A DNA stretch of 64,000 bases from Athripsodes cinereus (taxonomy: Eukaryota > Arthropoda > Insecta > Trichoptera > Leptoceridae). A program made the position numbers and the translations under genes. Under the pieces are notes generated by a model, which was not told the origin of the DNA, made no database searches, and saw only the letters and a list, made by a program, of their open reading frames with translations. Shown here one piece after another: positions 23,253 through 34,699 of this stretch; positions within the stretch are counted from its first letter, which is position 1; each line of letters opens with the position of its first letter. The stretch spans positions 1,054,001 through 1,118,000 of the forward strand of contig OX388320.1 in NCBI GenBank assembly GCA_947579605.1. Direction: 5' to 3'.

Positions 23253-23340
23253 AATACACAGGCTGTCTTCTCCGTGCCATTGTAAAGTGAGACATTCAGA
23301 ATGTGTGGCATATTATCTTATCACTAGTTAATTCAAGATG
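23253..23340 (-). repeat. CATCAC-family repeat fragment
   Basis: AGGCTGTCTTCTCCGTGCCA, TGAGACATTCAGAATGTGTG and the following ATCTTATCACTAGTTAATTC match the internal part of the ~200-bp repeat. It directly abuts the LINE B tail. Confidence 0.65.
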
Positions 23341-23920
23341 TCATATAAGTCACTGCACCTATGTATGTAGGCATGTAAACTGTTTGGTCATCATACTCTC
23401 TGTCTTCTTTGTACTAGAAATGCAAGCGAATTAATAGTTTATGATTAGATAAATATTAAAACTTTCTTTTATTTTGGTAGGTATAGAATTATAGATAGAT
23501 AGTTATTCGGTTACATTTGAAAAAAATAATAATATTGATTCATAATAATATTAAGAAAAGAGGTATTTCCTGGTAATATTTTTAAAAACCTACCATCTGC
23601 CGTTTCAACAACTACAAAATATTATATTATCTCTTCTGTAAAGATTACCTAAATTTTAAAACCGGACCGTCTCGTCAGCTAAATAAACAACTTTATGCAT
23701 CTAGTAATAAAAAAACAATAGTTCACACAAAAGATTTAAGTTTTGAAAATTATATAACCTTTCAAAATTTCCTAGATGTTGGTAAGCATTATTATTTTAA
23801 ATAGATATCCATATTTTCTTGAAACCCTCCTTTTGTTTTGTTAACATTGTATTTAATATTTCCCGACTTCTTGTTTGACATCTTGTGATTAGCTTTAAAG
23901 GAATATTAATATTATAGAAT

Positions 23921-24130
23921 AGGCGGTCGTCGGTGTGACGCAGTGGTAACACTCTCAGCTTTGAGTCACGAGATACCAGGCTCGATTCCCGGCCAGGACA
24001 AAATAAAAAAATGACTTTTCAAATTGTTTTGGGTTTGGGTGTGACATGTATGTTATGTGCATTGTCTATATATTATGTATGCGTATCGTCACGTTAGTAC
24101 TGTGTCAATTGTCCATTTATGTTTGTCATG
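23921..24130 (+). mobile_element. SINE1 (tRNA-derived), third copy
   Basis: The head GGCGGTCGTCGGTGTGACGC contains an A box (TGACGCAGTGGT) and a B box (GGCTCGATTCC) at tRNA spacing. Then comes the body AATTGTTTTGGGTTTGGGTG with CGTATCGTCACGTTAGTACT. The anticodon-stem region does not fold into a clean tRNA, so it is a SINE rather than a tRNA gene. Confidence 0.83.
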
Positions 24131-24424
24131 TTAAGACTTACAATTAAAAAATACGGAACAATACCAATACCTGACGTTGTAGTTGGGATTTTTAAGTATT
24201 TCAAAGCTGATGTATGTCGCCCTCTAGATTAATATTGGACAAAGCACACCCCGCAAAAAGGATAACTTACGGGTTCAAGTCTGTCTGGGGTTCTACCAAA
24301 TAAGGTGAGGCTGTTTTATCCAGTGGAAAATATCCATAAGTCCTTGGTTTTATCTGATATTATTTTATCCACAAGGGTTTCGACGGCCCAGGCATCTCTC
24401 TTTAATAGTACACCGTTTTTATGA

Positions 24425-24560
24425 TAACAAAATCAGAGCATTAAGAATGTTGTAGGAAGGTGTGACTCAATTGGCACAAATAAGCTCTAGATAGAGGAGG
24501 ATCCGCCTTGAGCTCCCGAGAGAAACGTTAAAGGGCTAGATGATGACGATAATATTTTAT
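24425..24560 (+). mobile_element. RTE-like LINE 3' end remnant
   Basis: GAGCTCCCGAGAGAAACGTT followed by GATGATGACGATAAT resembles the usual end of RTE elements (CTC-xx-AGAGAG then a GATGA tail). The upstream GTGTGACTCAATTGGCACAA is weakly similar to 47455-47500. Confidence 0.4.
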
Positions 24561-24690
24561 CTGAGCCTGATAATATTTCGCTTAGGTGACAAATCTTCAG
24601 CTATATAGTTTTTAAGGGTGTTCCATAGAGCAGAGAATGATTTTGCATTTCTACCATCTTTCTGGATTTGATAAGTTGGTACCTACGTAC

Positions 24691-24905
24691 TACTACATCA
24701 TCACGGCATATCCCACAACTGGGGTAGCCAGCAGACTAGCTGCATGTAATAAACATGCTGGCCGTCTTCTATGTGCCAACAAAATAATTAAGATATTCAG
24801 GATGGTTGGCAAACTTCATCGCTGAATTTGAGATGTAAATCTTTATTTTTTCGAACACCTGCCTTTTACAGGATATTCGAAAACTTATGGACAAGAGTGA
24901 GAGAC
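24691..24905 (-). repeat. CATCAC-family repeat, best copy
   Basis: The plus strand reads CATCACGGCATATCCCACAA, CTGGGGTAGCCAGCAGACTA, GTAATAAACATGCTGGCCGT, TATTCAGGATGGTTGGCAAA and ends TTTACAGGATATTCGAAAAC. On the minus strand its 3' end, TGGGATATGCCGTGATG, resembles the 3' end of LINE A/B (GGGACATGGCGTGAGGG), and both are followed by TAGTA/TATAG tails. I count at least twelve partial copies in the window. There is no obvious pol III promoter. Confidence 0.82.
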
Positions 24906-25097
24906 CAATTGTTTGCCGGGTGCTCGAGGTACCCAGGTATTAGGTATTATTAAAATATTAGGAGTACCTATACGTGGAAGATCCGATTAGTTTTAAATCC
25001 TAGATTTTTTTGTAGGAACATTTTTTATTACCTACCTTCCACTGTGCACTAAGTTACTACGTAGTCAGCAGTTTCTTGCAAAAAAAGTTGGTTATTT

Positions 25098-25132
25098 TAG
25101 GTACATATAATATATATGTACCTAAAATATAT
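25098..25132. repeat. perfect AT palindrome
   Basis: ATTTTAGGTACATATAATAT followed by ATATGTACCTAAAAT is a perfect palindrome. It is extended by about 50 bp of TATTATA alternation to 25180. Confidence 0.8.
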
Positions 25133-25199
25133 TATATATTATATTATATATTATATAATATATTATATTATAATGAATGATACATACTACATAATACAT

Positions 25200-26910
25200 C
25201 AACTGTCAAGCTGGCAGTGGTATATTTTATTAAAATAAAATAAAATAAAATAAAATTATATTATTACAATTATTAATGGAAAAAGAAACCAAAATCTTCA
25301 AAGTAAAGCTATAGGGATACTGAACCTAAACCTTACTATTGCATTGGGCCGATTCTAGGTTTGCTATTTTCCTTTCGCTGGTTTCTAATAAAGGCCATCG
25401 ATAAAAATGTACGTAGGTATTTGATTATCTTTGTTTTTCTTACAAATTCAAATATTTTTATACATTACAATAATTATCATTTCTTTACAAATATACAGTA
25501 AAACATAATGGCAATCCCTCAAATTTGAGCAGAACTCGTGCTTTGAGTGATAGTTTTATAATTTACTTACACGTTCTTTCTTTCTTTAAAGAATTTCTCA
25601 TTACGTTTAAATTTTATGAATCACTTATGAAGTTTTAATTTTATGAATCACTAGAAGACAACAAAAATATTCCATATAATCTGTATCTCCAAAGATATTG
25701 AATTCACTAGCATGCCTATTTATTGTTAGGTATTGAAGATACAAAATGTTCCCGATGAATACAAAGATTGTTTTTAACAAAGAAAATTGATTTTTAACAG
25801 CGAATGATATCTAAAATCTAGCAAAATTATGCTCAATTCTGACTGTTGACTGTTTCTTATTATTGAATAACTCAAAATTGATATACATAAATATATATTC
25901 TTGACTTGTGATTTTGTGATAATTGCGTCTGTATGTGTTTTGTTATCTATTGAACTGTTTCGTTAACACGTAAAAGGCTCACGCCTTGTATTGATGCAAA
26001 TAAATTAAATAAATAAATACATACCTTCAATTTAATCACACAAAGTAAAATGAAATTTCAATGTGAAAATACAAATCCTTACGCATTTACAATGTTTCCG
26101 TAGACCTCAAAACGACTCTGTCATCAACCCATTTGCAAAACTTTTGCGGTACCCAAGTTCTATTCATTACAATACTTTTTTGTTATTCAAAATACATTTG
26201 TTTTATAACTTTGTATTATGTATCCCATCTTTATAATAATATACAGAGTCACTTACTGAATGTTCAGACGTTGTAAATTATCCTTATTATAATGTAATAG
26301 ATTATTTAGGAGAAAGGTTCTTATGTTATTTCTGTTATACCTACCTACGTTTTAAATGAAATAAGATAACAATACATTTTGCAATTTTGTCTTTGTCTTA
26401 ATATGCTAATTAGATATTCTATTATTTTTTTCTTACCCACTGACCGTTGTAGACATTTAGTGAATATTATTATTATTATTACAAAAGATACCTTATTTAG
26501 CATGATTGAGAGCGTAGTTTACATTTTATTATCATGCAATAATTTCTTGGTTCAAATTCCATTACCGACTTATTCGCTTTATTATTTATTACATCCTTTC
26601 GGTGCTTGAGTGCACGGTGCATTTCGATTCATTGTTAGAATAAGCAAATAATATTATGACCTACGTGTGTCGAACATAATATTATGTTATGTAGATGACA
26701 TAACATAACATAATACATATTATGTAGATGTTGATGTTCTTCCAGGTTCACCGCGTCTAATATTGTTCTCCCTCCTTCGTCTTGATGTTTCGATTCTGCT
26801 GATGAAGTCATTACTGTATCATGATAATTTACATTTTAACCAAAACCGCTAAGCGTGGAATCTTTAGACTACAGTCCTTAGATATTCTCTAGTCGAGGGA
26901 GAAGCAAATA
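25200..26910. other. intergenic, nothing seen
   Basis: AT-rich with an AAAAT microsatellite at 25217-25255. The frame at 26379-26609 is not recognisable. Confidence 0.4.
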
Positions 26911-26918
26911 TACTTCAC

Positions 26919-26985
26919 TATACTATACCATCACGGCATATTCCACAAGCAGGGTAACCAGCCTAGTAGACTACCTGAATCAAAC
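26919..26985 (-). repeat. CATCAC-family repeat, 3' end fragment
   Basis: The TATACTATAC tail precedes CATCACGGCATATTCCACAA and GTAGACTACCTG. Only the 3' portion is kept. Confidence 0.7.
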
Positions 26986-26991
26986 GTAGCA

Positions 26992-27056
26992 GGTAGTGTG
27001 ATGGTAGAGTCTCGGGCTTTCAATATAGAGAACCAGGGTTCGATTCCACTCGCTAT
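26992..27056 (+). mobile_element. tRNA-like SINE head
   Basis: GTGTGATGGTAGAGTCTCGG and CCAGGGTTCGATTCCACTCG carry A-box and B-box matches at tRNA spacing. The head resembles the one at 54648-54735 more than SINE1. Confidence 0.65.
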
Positions 27057-27239
27057 TAATCTTCTTCAAATTCACGACAAAAGCAATTATAATTATTGAT
27101 TACCCTCTGCGGTGTATTTGAGTTTATTTCAAATCTATATTCATCTCTTATTAAAATAAAATAAAACGATAAAAGAAGGTCCTCTCTGAAACAAGTAAAT
27201 TTGGAGATATATTTCATATAATACAACTTATTACTGAGT

Positions 27240-27352
27240 AAATATATTATATTATTATATCTACCTACCTCTTCTCACATCACGTCCCTTGCGATGCAGG
27301 CAGAGAGATCAAAAGCCAGACAACTAACTATCTTTCATACGCAATCATGTAG
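27240..27352 (-). mobile_element. decayed LINE B 3' end
   Basis: TCACATCACGTCCCTTGCGA, GCAGGCAGAGAGATCAAAAG and TCTTTCATACGCAATCATGT correspond to the reverse complement of the family B 3' terminus. Confidence 0.55.
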
Positions 27353-27361
27353 TTCAAAGAT

Positions 27362-27475
27362 TTTTTTATTTATTGATCTCAACAATCAATACAGATACAA
27401 TTATAATATTATACAGACTATTTAATTAAGAATTAAATCGAAACATACCTAATGTAAGACAAGTCAGTTGTTGAT
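27362..27475 (-). repeat. dispersed repeat with TTTA tail, copy 2
   Basis: ATACAGACTATTTAATTAAG, AATCGAAACAT and AGACAAGTCAG match the repeat at 17125-17260. Confidence 0.58.
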
Positions 27476-27509
27476 GTTGAAGTAGGTACATTTATGCAGT
27501 TTGAATGAT

Positions 27510-27665
27510 TTAAATGAATGAAGAAGAATGTGAATGTATAGAAAGAAACAGTGTAAGAAGGCGACCGAGAATTACGTGGCTCAAAGTGGATTATATTTGG
27601 GTGAAATTCTGGAGGATGGACGCGTTTTAAGTTGAGAAAAGCTAAAAATCGGTAACTTAAACTCG
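27510..27665 (+). mobile_element. decayed LINE B fragment
   Basis: ATGAATGAAGAAGAATGTGA, GTAAGAAGGCGACCGAGAAT and GGAGGATGGACGCGTTTTAA correspond to the MNE..., RKRGRPR and ILKDGRVLS parts of family B. Frameshifts are present. Confidence 0.65.
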
Positions 27666-27739
27666 GTATATTTTGAAAGAGGGATTATATATGCACTGAT
27701 ATGTATGTATTATACGAGTATATATATATATATATAATG

Positions 27740-28262
27740 AGTTACAATCCACTGGATTGGTTTGCAACCAGTTTTGACTTTCCTCTCCATTCCTCCCTAT
27801 TCTCAGCCAGTCTTTTCAGCTCTACGTATGAACTACAGTTCATGTCCCTCTTCAGTTGGTCCATATACGCGTCTCTTGGTCGGCCTCTGCCATTTGTCCC
27901 CTCGGTCTTACCCTCCGCAATGGCGATGAGTAGTCCTGGGTGCCTGATGCTGTGGCCAATCCAGTTAGCTCGCTGTTGACCGATTCTCTTAAGAAGTTGC
28001 CTTTTTTCGCCTACCCTGGTTAAAACGTGTTCCGACCAATGGATCTTCAACATGCGTCTGTAGCACCACATTTCAAAGGCCGCCAACCGTCCGCTTTCAC
28101 TCTTGCTGATGGTCCACGTCTCGCAACCATAAAGCAGAATGCTCCATACAAAGGCTTTAGTAAGGTTCTTCCTTACGCTTAAATCAATATTTGGGGACTC
28201 CAATATCTTAGATTTTTTGTTAAAAGCAATCCTTGCCTGGTTTATTCTGCTATTACTTATTA
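27740..28262 (-). mobile_element. LINE family C, 3' end
   Basis: An open frame of 184 codons carries LLYGCETWTISKSESGRLAA, FEMWCYRRMLKIHWSEHVLT, ANWIGHSIRHPGLLIAIAEG and GRGRPRDAYMDQLKRDMNCS, ending KLVANQSSGL. This is the post-RT region of a non-LTR retrotransposon. It is followed (minus strand) by TAACTCATTATATATATATA. The 5' truncation point abuts SINE1 at 28263. Confidence 0.88.
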
Positions 28263-28505
28263 TATATTGGCGGCCAGTATGGCGCATAGGTAACACTCTT
28301 GTCTTTGAGTCATGATGTTCCGGTTTCGATTCCCGGTCAGAGTTAAATGAAAAATGTCCTTTTTCTAATTGTTCTGGGTGTGCGTGTTACATGCAATTTA
28401 TATGTGTTTGGTGTTTTGTATATGTGTATCGTCGCGTTAGTAATCAAAATTTTGTAGTTTGGGACTAGCTCGAATTGTGTAAATTGTCCATATATTATAG
28501 GTACA
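28263..28505 (+). mobile_element. SINE1 (tRNA-derived), fourth copy
   Basis: GGCGGCCAGTATGGCGCATA, GGTAACACTCTTGTCTTTGA and CGGTTTCGATTCCCGGTCAG form the head. TTCTGGGTGTGCGTGTTACA, TATCGTCGCGTTAGTA and GGGACTAGCTCGAATTGTGT form the body. It is the most complete plus-strand copy. Confidence 0.85.
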
Positions 28506-28799
28506 TAAGTTATGTTATATAAACGGATGTACATAATATTTTGTACACTACCATAACATTGTGTACGTATACATACCTACTAACAATATTATCTAATGTA
28601 GTTACGTGTACAGTTAGGACTTAGTAATAATAATAATAATATAACGCAACTGTGACTTGCTTCGGCCAATAGCAGCAGAATTCGAACCCAAAACCCACAA
28701 CGCAAACACGCTACCCTACACACCAATACATGCGTGCACAATCATCAATACATACATTACCAATAGATCATAATATACAATATGTAATATAGGTACCTA

Positions 28800-29480
28800 C
28801 CTACTTGCATCTTGCAACATATCTGGTGGCATCGGAATAACTATACTGGCATAACTCGATTTTTGTGAAATATTTTTGTTATGTTATTCAGCAAATACCT
28901 AGGAATGGCGTAAGAAAATTTGAAACTTAGGTTTTATTTGAAATTGCATTTTTTCGAAGTGTATTTTAAGTTAATCACAAGCTTGTTTTTTTTAATATGA
29001 GAATAAGAAAGTACCCCTAAATTTTTTTTAGATTCCTAGAAGTCTTGAATAAAGTTAAATAGAACGACAAAAATAATATTTTTTTCTAAAATAATCAAAA
29101 AGATAGTATCGAATATTGTTGGTGACGAATAATAACACATGTATTCGAGTATTTTTTTCAAATTCAAATGTTTAATTATTAAAAATACTTATTTATCATT
29201 TTTTTTTTTAAAGAATATAGGTTTGAAATAAACACATCTTGTATTATAAACTGTAATCTTTCCGTGTGTGTGAAGAAGTTTTTTTAAGTTATATCTGTCA
29301 GATTAGAGTTGAGCGGGTCTAGGTAGAAATTTTGGAGAAATGGCGAAATGGTTTTAGCAAATAACAACTGACCATTGTATAAAATTAGGTACTTTTACCC
29401 CCACCACTAATGACACATGTCTTGGGCTAGGTCCATATCCGCAATAACCAAAAATATCATTATTATCGCTACCCCTTTGG
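28800..29480. other. upstream region of the giant-like gene
   Basis: AT-rich with many runs of seven or more T between 28987 and 29212. Gap-gene enhancers often carry such Hunchback-type poly-T sites, but the base composition alone could produce these. No repeat element was recognised. Confidence 0.3.
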
Positions 29481-29804
29481 TGGCTTGTGGTCGATTCTGT
29501 TGACATTGACAAAATCATTGCAAACGTCATCTTACATAATCAATTAATAATATAACATCGCGTAACATAGTGCTGTTTCAAATTTCGAACATCAATTCAA
29601 ATTCATTCAAAATTGGAACAAAATTTCTAACATCAAACTAGAACATTCTTTTTTTTATATTGGACTTTTTAAGTTGTTGTATTTCTAATATTGTGAGACG
29701 TTTTTTACAAGTTTTTTGTGTGTTTTTTTATTATTGTTTTTTTTTGTGTGACTTTTATTGAAAAGGACATTTTATATTGCTGACACCTGTTTTTGCGGTT
29801 TGCG
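29480..29804 (+). other. candidate 5' UTR exon of the giant-like gene
   Basis: TTTGCG|GTAAGTG at 29804/29805 is a strong donor. A matching acceptor TTTCCATCTTTCCAG|ATAATG ends at 30635, three bases before the ATG. This implies a non-coding first exon and an 831-bp intron. The transcription start is not determined. Confidence 0.5.
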
Positions 29805-30637
29805 GTAAGTGTGCCCTATTTTTGTTGTGTTTTTTTTTTTCAGTTATATAACTTTATGTGCCCTTTTAACAATTATTTTAGTTTGTCACTGTGATTGTTT
29901 CTTTGCAAATTGTTAAGTGTTTTTTTTAACAAATATAATTGTTTTCAAATTTATAACGGGTTGTTTGTTTTTAAGGTATTGTTATGTTGTTATTTTTTTG
30001 CGGTTTTTATTCAATTATAGTTTTTATGCATATAATATATTCCTATTTAATATTAAGTAGGTATGGGAGTACTGTGTTGAAACAATTGTTTTTCATTCTG
30101 AGAGATATTATTCATATCAATTTGATATTTGAAGAGTTTGGTAATTTTTTATCGAGTTCCAAGGTTCAGTTTAACTGCCGAGATTGTAATTTTCTCTATT
30201 CGAGTTTTATACCTATTGTTTTGAACTTTTTTAAAATATTATAAGCGAATTTCAGAACTTTTATATAATATGCTAGCTTTCTACCTAGCTTTTTTATATG
30301 CTAGCTTGAAGATATCGAGATAAAACACAAATAATAATTTAGGAATGCTCTTAATAAATAAATAGATATTTACATACAATTTTATTATTATGGAACATGT
30401 TCCATGGCTGTAAGTTTGTATCAAGGGCATTGTTCTACCCATTTCTCAAATATAATTATATGTAGGTACCTACTTATGAAAGATTGCCAATCAGTTGGTT
30501 ATTCATTACACTTTGCGATCCACAGGTTTACAGTACCTACTTGTTTAGGTTTATTATTATAATATATAACATGTCAGCGTTTATTGGTGTGAAAATATAA
30601 TTTTTTAGTAAAGTCAAATTTTCCATCTTTCCAGATA

Positions 30638-31879
30638 ATGACCGCAATGGGACACGTGACCAATGCACATTCGTTCCCAATTGACTTCTCAAACAGAATG
30701 CCTGAGGTGTTGGATTTGTCGAGGTCGAAGAGGAAACACAATGATGAGTATTACCACAGAATCTCTTCGAAAGTTGAAACATCCACTTCATATCCATCCA
30801 TTATAGGAGGCAGTCAATCCCGTCATAGTCCGTCACAAGATCACAAACTACACAGTCCACCACAAGATCACAAACGCCACAGTCCATCACAAAATCTTAA
30901 ACTCCACAGTCCACCTCAAAATCATAAACATTTCGTCAGTTCGACACACGAAGATCACAGTCCCTCACATGAAGAACATTTCCGCCAAAGTTTATTATTC
31001 CATCAGATTCATCCCCGTCAGAATCTCTTACAGTCACAGTATTCTCAACAAAGTCCAACTGTTAGTCCTCATTCATCACCAAATACGTACAGCCAAACTG
31101 TTGCAGAGCAGTTTAACTCCAATGAATCCTTGAATAATTTTTACTCCGTTGCAAATAGGTCTCCCTCTATGTACAGTAATGATGGCAAAGATATTCCTAG
31201 TCCTCACAATAACACACCAACTCTGCTTTCACCAACACTATCAGCACATCACGCAGCACCGGAACAAATAACGCCTTACATTATAAATGCAGCTCTCCAA
31301 CAAACGCTCATACTGCAATCTAAAAGAGTAAGAAATTCTGAATCAGATGGAAGTTCCGAAGCAGGATCTGAAGGGATTCCATCACATATGCCTAAATACC
31401 CTTTAATCAATACAGGACGTGAAGGTAAAGTGACTAGACCATTCAAGGCTTACCCTAAAGATCCAATGACATTAGCAAGTAATCTCACACCAATAGATGC
31501 CCTTATTGATCAACAATCTGCTGAGAGGTATGCCGAATTCCGTCGTCTTATGATTAAAAATATCTGTGAGGCCAATGGAGGATCGGCGACAGTTACAAAT
31601 CCCAAGATGAGACGGACAATTGCCACAGCTGGCAATAGTGATGGAGCAGGGACTAGCACTGGAGAACGTGGTGACGAAACATATGTCGAAAGAAGAATGA
31701 AGAACAATGCAGCCGCTAAAAAATCCAGAGACAGGAGGCGAATAAAAGAAGATGAGATTGCAATTAGGGCAGCGTTCTTAGAGAAAGAAAACCTAGAATT
31801 AAAAGTGCACATTGCTACAGTTAAAAAATACGTTTCGATGCATGGCCTACCGTTTCCTGAAGCACCGAAAAGCTTTTAA
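30638..31879 (+). CDS. gt: bZIP repressor, probable Giant
   Basis: A 413-residue intact single-exon coding region. The C-terminal bZIP (about 348-402) has the basic signature [13 protein letters not shown] (356-368) followed by [15 protein letters not shown] and a short zipper (L381, L388, V395). This NN.AA..SRD.RR type is found in PAR/HLF, NFIL3 and insect Giant. PFKAYPKDP (268-276) resembles the Giant-type region N-terminal to the bZIP. VLDLS (24-28) is a CtBP-type corepressor motif, and fly Giant uses a related one. Residues 63-98 hold four imperfect 9-residue repeats ([13 protein letters not shown]) in a long Ser/His/Gln-rich disordered stretch. Known role of Giant: nuclear gap-class transcriptional repressor in the early embryo. 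Another member of the insect PAR-like bZIP group is the main alternative. The start is the first ATG after a good acceptor. Confidence 0.82.
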   Translation: MTAMGHVTNAHSFPIDFSNRMPEVLDLSRSKRKHNDEYYHRISSKVETSTSYPSIIGGSQSRHSPSQDHKLHSPPQDHKRHSPSQNLKLHSPPQNHKHFVSSTHEDHSPSHEEHFRQSLLFHQIHPRQNLLQSQYSQQSPTVSPHSSPNTYSQTVAEQFNSNESLNNFYSVANRSPSMYSNDGKDIPSPHNNTPTLLSPTLSAHHAAPEQITPYIINAALQQTLILQSKRVRNSESDGSSEAGSEGIPSHMPKYPLINTGREGKVTRPFKAYPKDPMTLASNLTPIDALIDQQSAERYAEFRRLMIKNICEANGGSATVTNPKMRRTIATAGNSDGAGTSTGERGDETYVERRMKNNAAAKKSRDRRRIKEDEIAIRAAFLEKENLELKVHIATVKKYVSMHGLPFPEAPKSF

Positions 31880-33220
31880 TATTACTTATTGTTGCTTACC
31901 AATAATACAAGTAGATTCATGATCCTAAATATATTATGTCCTATAATCCTTAGCTTTATTCATTGGTTTATAATAATATGCTAAAATAATTCAAAATAAT
32001 TATATTTCAGTGCAAATTTATATTAAAACTGTTTGTTTCCTGGTTATTATATCATCACCTACTAATTTAAGTCTTCAGGTTTTAAATTTAATAATATTTA
32101 TTGATTTCAATTTGTATAATATGATTTTCTTAATCAAGTTAGGTAACGTAATTAATATAGTTTAGGTTTTAATTTGAAATTGATTGCAATATAATTAAAT
32201 ATTAATTAATTTCCCTGTATATGTAAGCAATTGGAGAAACTAAAAGACTGAGAATTTAATATTAATAAAAGTGTATAACTATTTGTAATATTAATTTAAA
32301 TTTAATTGAAGAAAAAATTAAAATACAAAAAAATATATAATTATATAACACGAAATATATGTAAAAATAAATAAATAGGTAGATAATAATGATATTTAAT
32401 CATAACTATGTAAAAATTACTTGAATAATTATTATTGTTTCATTTTGTTTTGAGTGTTAAAAAAAATTATAATGTGTAAATGTTGATGAGGTATTCGGAA
32501 GAAATTGAGGGTCTCGTAATTTTTTACAGTAATATAGAAAAATAAAATTTATTGCACTTGCATGTTTTCTCAATATATCGAAAAAGGGGGCGCAAAATAT
32601 AAATAACTTTTAAAACTGAAATAGGTAAATACTTATTATTGATATACCTAGTTGAGGTTTTAGAATTACAATTTTATAAAAAAAATAATTTATTCATATA
32701 AATGTATGTAAATATAGCAAAACATAAATGAGTTCGCTAATTACGGGTATTGTTTAGGAAAATTGCAATATTAATAAGTAAAAAGATATAATTGTGTAAA
32801 TTAAATATTAGAAATAATAAATTATAATTATTATCTTGAATTTTTGAACTAAATAAGTAATTTTGAATTTGTAATTAAAAATAATTTATTTTGGATTTAT
32901 TTTATGTATATTATTTTATTCCATTTGTGGGATTTTACGTCATTTTAGGATTGTACTTATTTATTAAAAACTAAAGTAACAAATTATAACGTACCTAAAT
33001 TTTATATATTATTATATTGTATCTATAGTTTTATTATTTATTTGTAAAAACATTATTTTTTTATGGGCAGTAATTGTAACCAAATGATCTTATTATTCTA
33101 ATGTCTGTTTTAAAAAAGGAACAATATTCTAACGTAACTAATATATTATCTACATAAAACAATGATTGTAATATTTTTGATAAATATAAAGTTGGACCCG
33201 AACTAATCTTTTATTGAACA
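31880..33220 (+). other. AT-rich 3' flank / probable 3' UTR of the giant-like gene
   Basis: No open frame and no retroelement tail. Several AATAAA hexamers occur on the plus strand (for example in ATTAATAAAAGTG near 32264 and AAAATAAAATTTATTG near 32541), so the cleavage site is ambiguous. Confidence 0.45.
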
Positions 33221-33228
33221 CTTTGAAA

Positions 33229-33566
33229 CTTTTACATAAACCAATACCTACCTATCTAGTAATTTTTTTCCAGAGACTTTGGTGTGATGGCTAATGGCTT
33301 TTACATAAACCAATACCTACCTATCTAGTAATTTTTTTCCAGAGACTTTGGTGTGATGGCTAATGGCTTTTACATAAACCAATACCTACCTATCTAGTAA
33401 TTTTTTTCCAGAGACTTTGGTGTGATGGCTAATGGCTTTTACATAAACCAATACCTACCTATCTAGTAATTTTTTTCCAGAGACTTTGGTGTGATGGCTA
33501 ATGGCTTTTACATAAACCAATACCTACCTATCTAGTAATTTTTTTCCAGAGACTTTGGTGTGATGG
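33229..33566 (+). repeat. 69-bp minisatellite
   Basis: CTTTTACATAAACCAATACC starts at 33229, 33298, 33367, 33436 and 33505, exactly 69 bp apart, and each unit ends GAGACTTTGGTGTGATGGCT. The units appear identical by eye, so the array is young. It lies 1.35 kb past the giant-like stop. Confidence 0.93.
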
Positions 33567-33611
33567 CTTTGGTTTGATGCAGGCATGCATTCCCGGCCAT
33601 TTTTAAAGGAT

Positions 33612-33705
33612 ATCACTATACACTATACATGCTATCACGCTGCTTTCCCCACGGGGTAGGCAGAAAGGGTAATAGAGAGTCGGCCTGTTGGCTAAGATCG
33701 AAGTG
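33612..33705 (-). mobile_element. LINE family A 3' end fragment
   Basis: TATCACGCTGCTTTCCCCAC and GGGGTAGGCAGAAAGGGTAA match the 3' terminus of family A at 9412-9460, preceded by the TATACACTATAC tail. Only about 60 bp of the element is present. Confidence 0.65.
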
Positions 33706-33837
33706 TAGTTCCTACACCACGGCTTTAACTTCTGTTACAACTTTTAATAAAAACTTGTAGATTATTTTGCAAAGGGATGCAAATATCTATCTATTGCAGT
33801 TCACATTGAGTTATTAGATTTTATTTTAAAGATATAT

Positions 33838-33908
33838 CTGGGTTTTTGTTATAAACCCAAATGCAACCTTATACACCTTTCACACTTAAGCTAAAAGATT
33901 GTGCCGTG
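33838..33908 (-). mobile_element. SINE2 tail fragment
   Basis: ATAAACCCAAATGCAACCTT and ATACACCTTTCACACTTAAG match the 3' body of SINE2 as at 53914 and 54755. The tRNA-like head is missing. Confidence 0.68.
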
Positions 33909-34008
33909 TACATATGTAGATTCCTTTGTTACACAACTTTTTGTTGTAACCATGAAGTTATTCTGATTATTTATAAGTACAGTTACTGTACGTCTGTACC
34001 TACTACTA

Positions 34009-34300
34009 CTACTACTATACCATCACAGCATATTCCACAAGTCTTAGGTATTGGTTAGCCAGTAAACATTTCGCATCTTAATCGTTTATTTAAGATGCAA
34101 AATGTCTTAATTTTTTCGAAGCAGGTAATAGGCAGTTAGGTATTGGTAAAACATTACGTTTAAGACATGTTTCATCTTCAGTTCAGCGATGACGTATGCC
34201 ACCCATTCTGAATGCCTGAATTTATATTAGCATGAAGAGGATAGCGTTCATTACACGCAGGCTACCGCATTTATGGGAAATGCCGTCATTGTATGTATGT
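34009..34300. repeat. two CATCAC-family fragments in inverted orientation
   Basis: CATCACAGCATATTCCACAA (34020, minus copy, preceded by a CTACTACTACTA tail) is followed by a plus copy running from CGATGACGTATGCCACCCAT at about 34187 to CATTTATGGGAAATGCCGTC near 34290. The two fragments face each other. Confidence 0.65.
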
Positions 34301-34699
34301 AGGTACCTTCTTTTTCCGCATTCCCAGATGCCAATAATGTTTTCCGCAAATATGTGGTATTGTGATAAAGTATTTTACCCTTCTGTTCTTATGTGTCCCT
34401 GCTGATGGAAAATATCAGACACGGAAGCAAGGGTTGATTGGGGGTGAAATAAATGCATAATATTATGTTTTATCATTCACTAGCTTTAAATACAGCGTCG
34501 CTCAGGATAAATTATCAAATTGCCATGAAAATACTGTAAATAGAAAAAGTAAGTATCTATGTAGGTATACCTCACAAATGACTGCCGGAGACTTCATGGA
34601 CAAACATATTCCTAAAGCAAGTATCATACTTTTATTGTAAATACTGATGGTGAACTTTGTTAAAGAATTTTTTAAAGAACACTATTTTTTACCAAACAC

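Noticed and set aside
23921..23998. Possible tRNA gene
   Set aside because: A and B boxes are present but no clean cloverleaf, and the same head with a constant body recurs at three other sites, so it is a SINE.
31510..31812. Minus-strand frame of 100 codons
   Set aside because: Shadow of the giant-like bZIP coding region.
33229..33566. 69-bp repeats that might suggest a CRISPR array
   Set aside because: Contiguous identical units without variable spacers.
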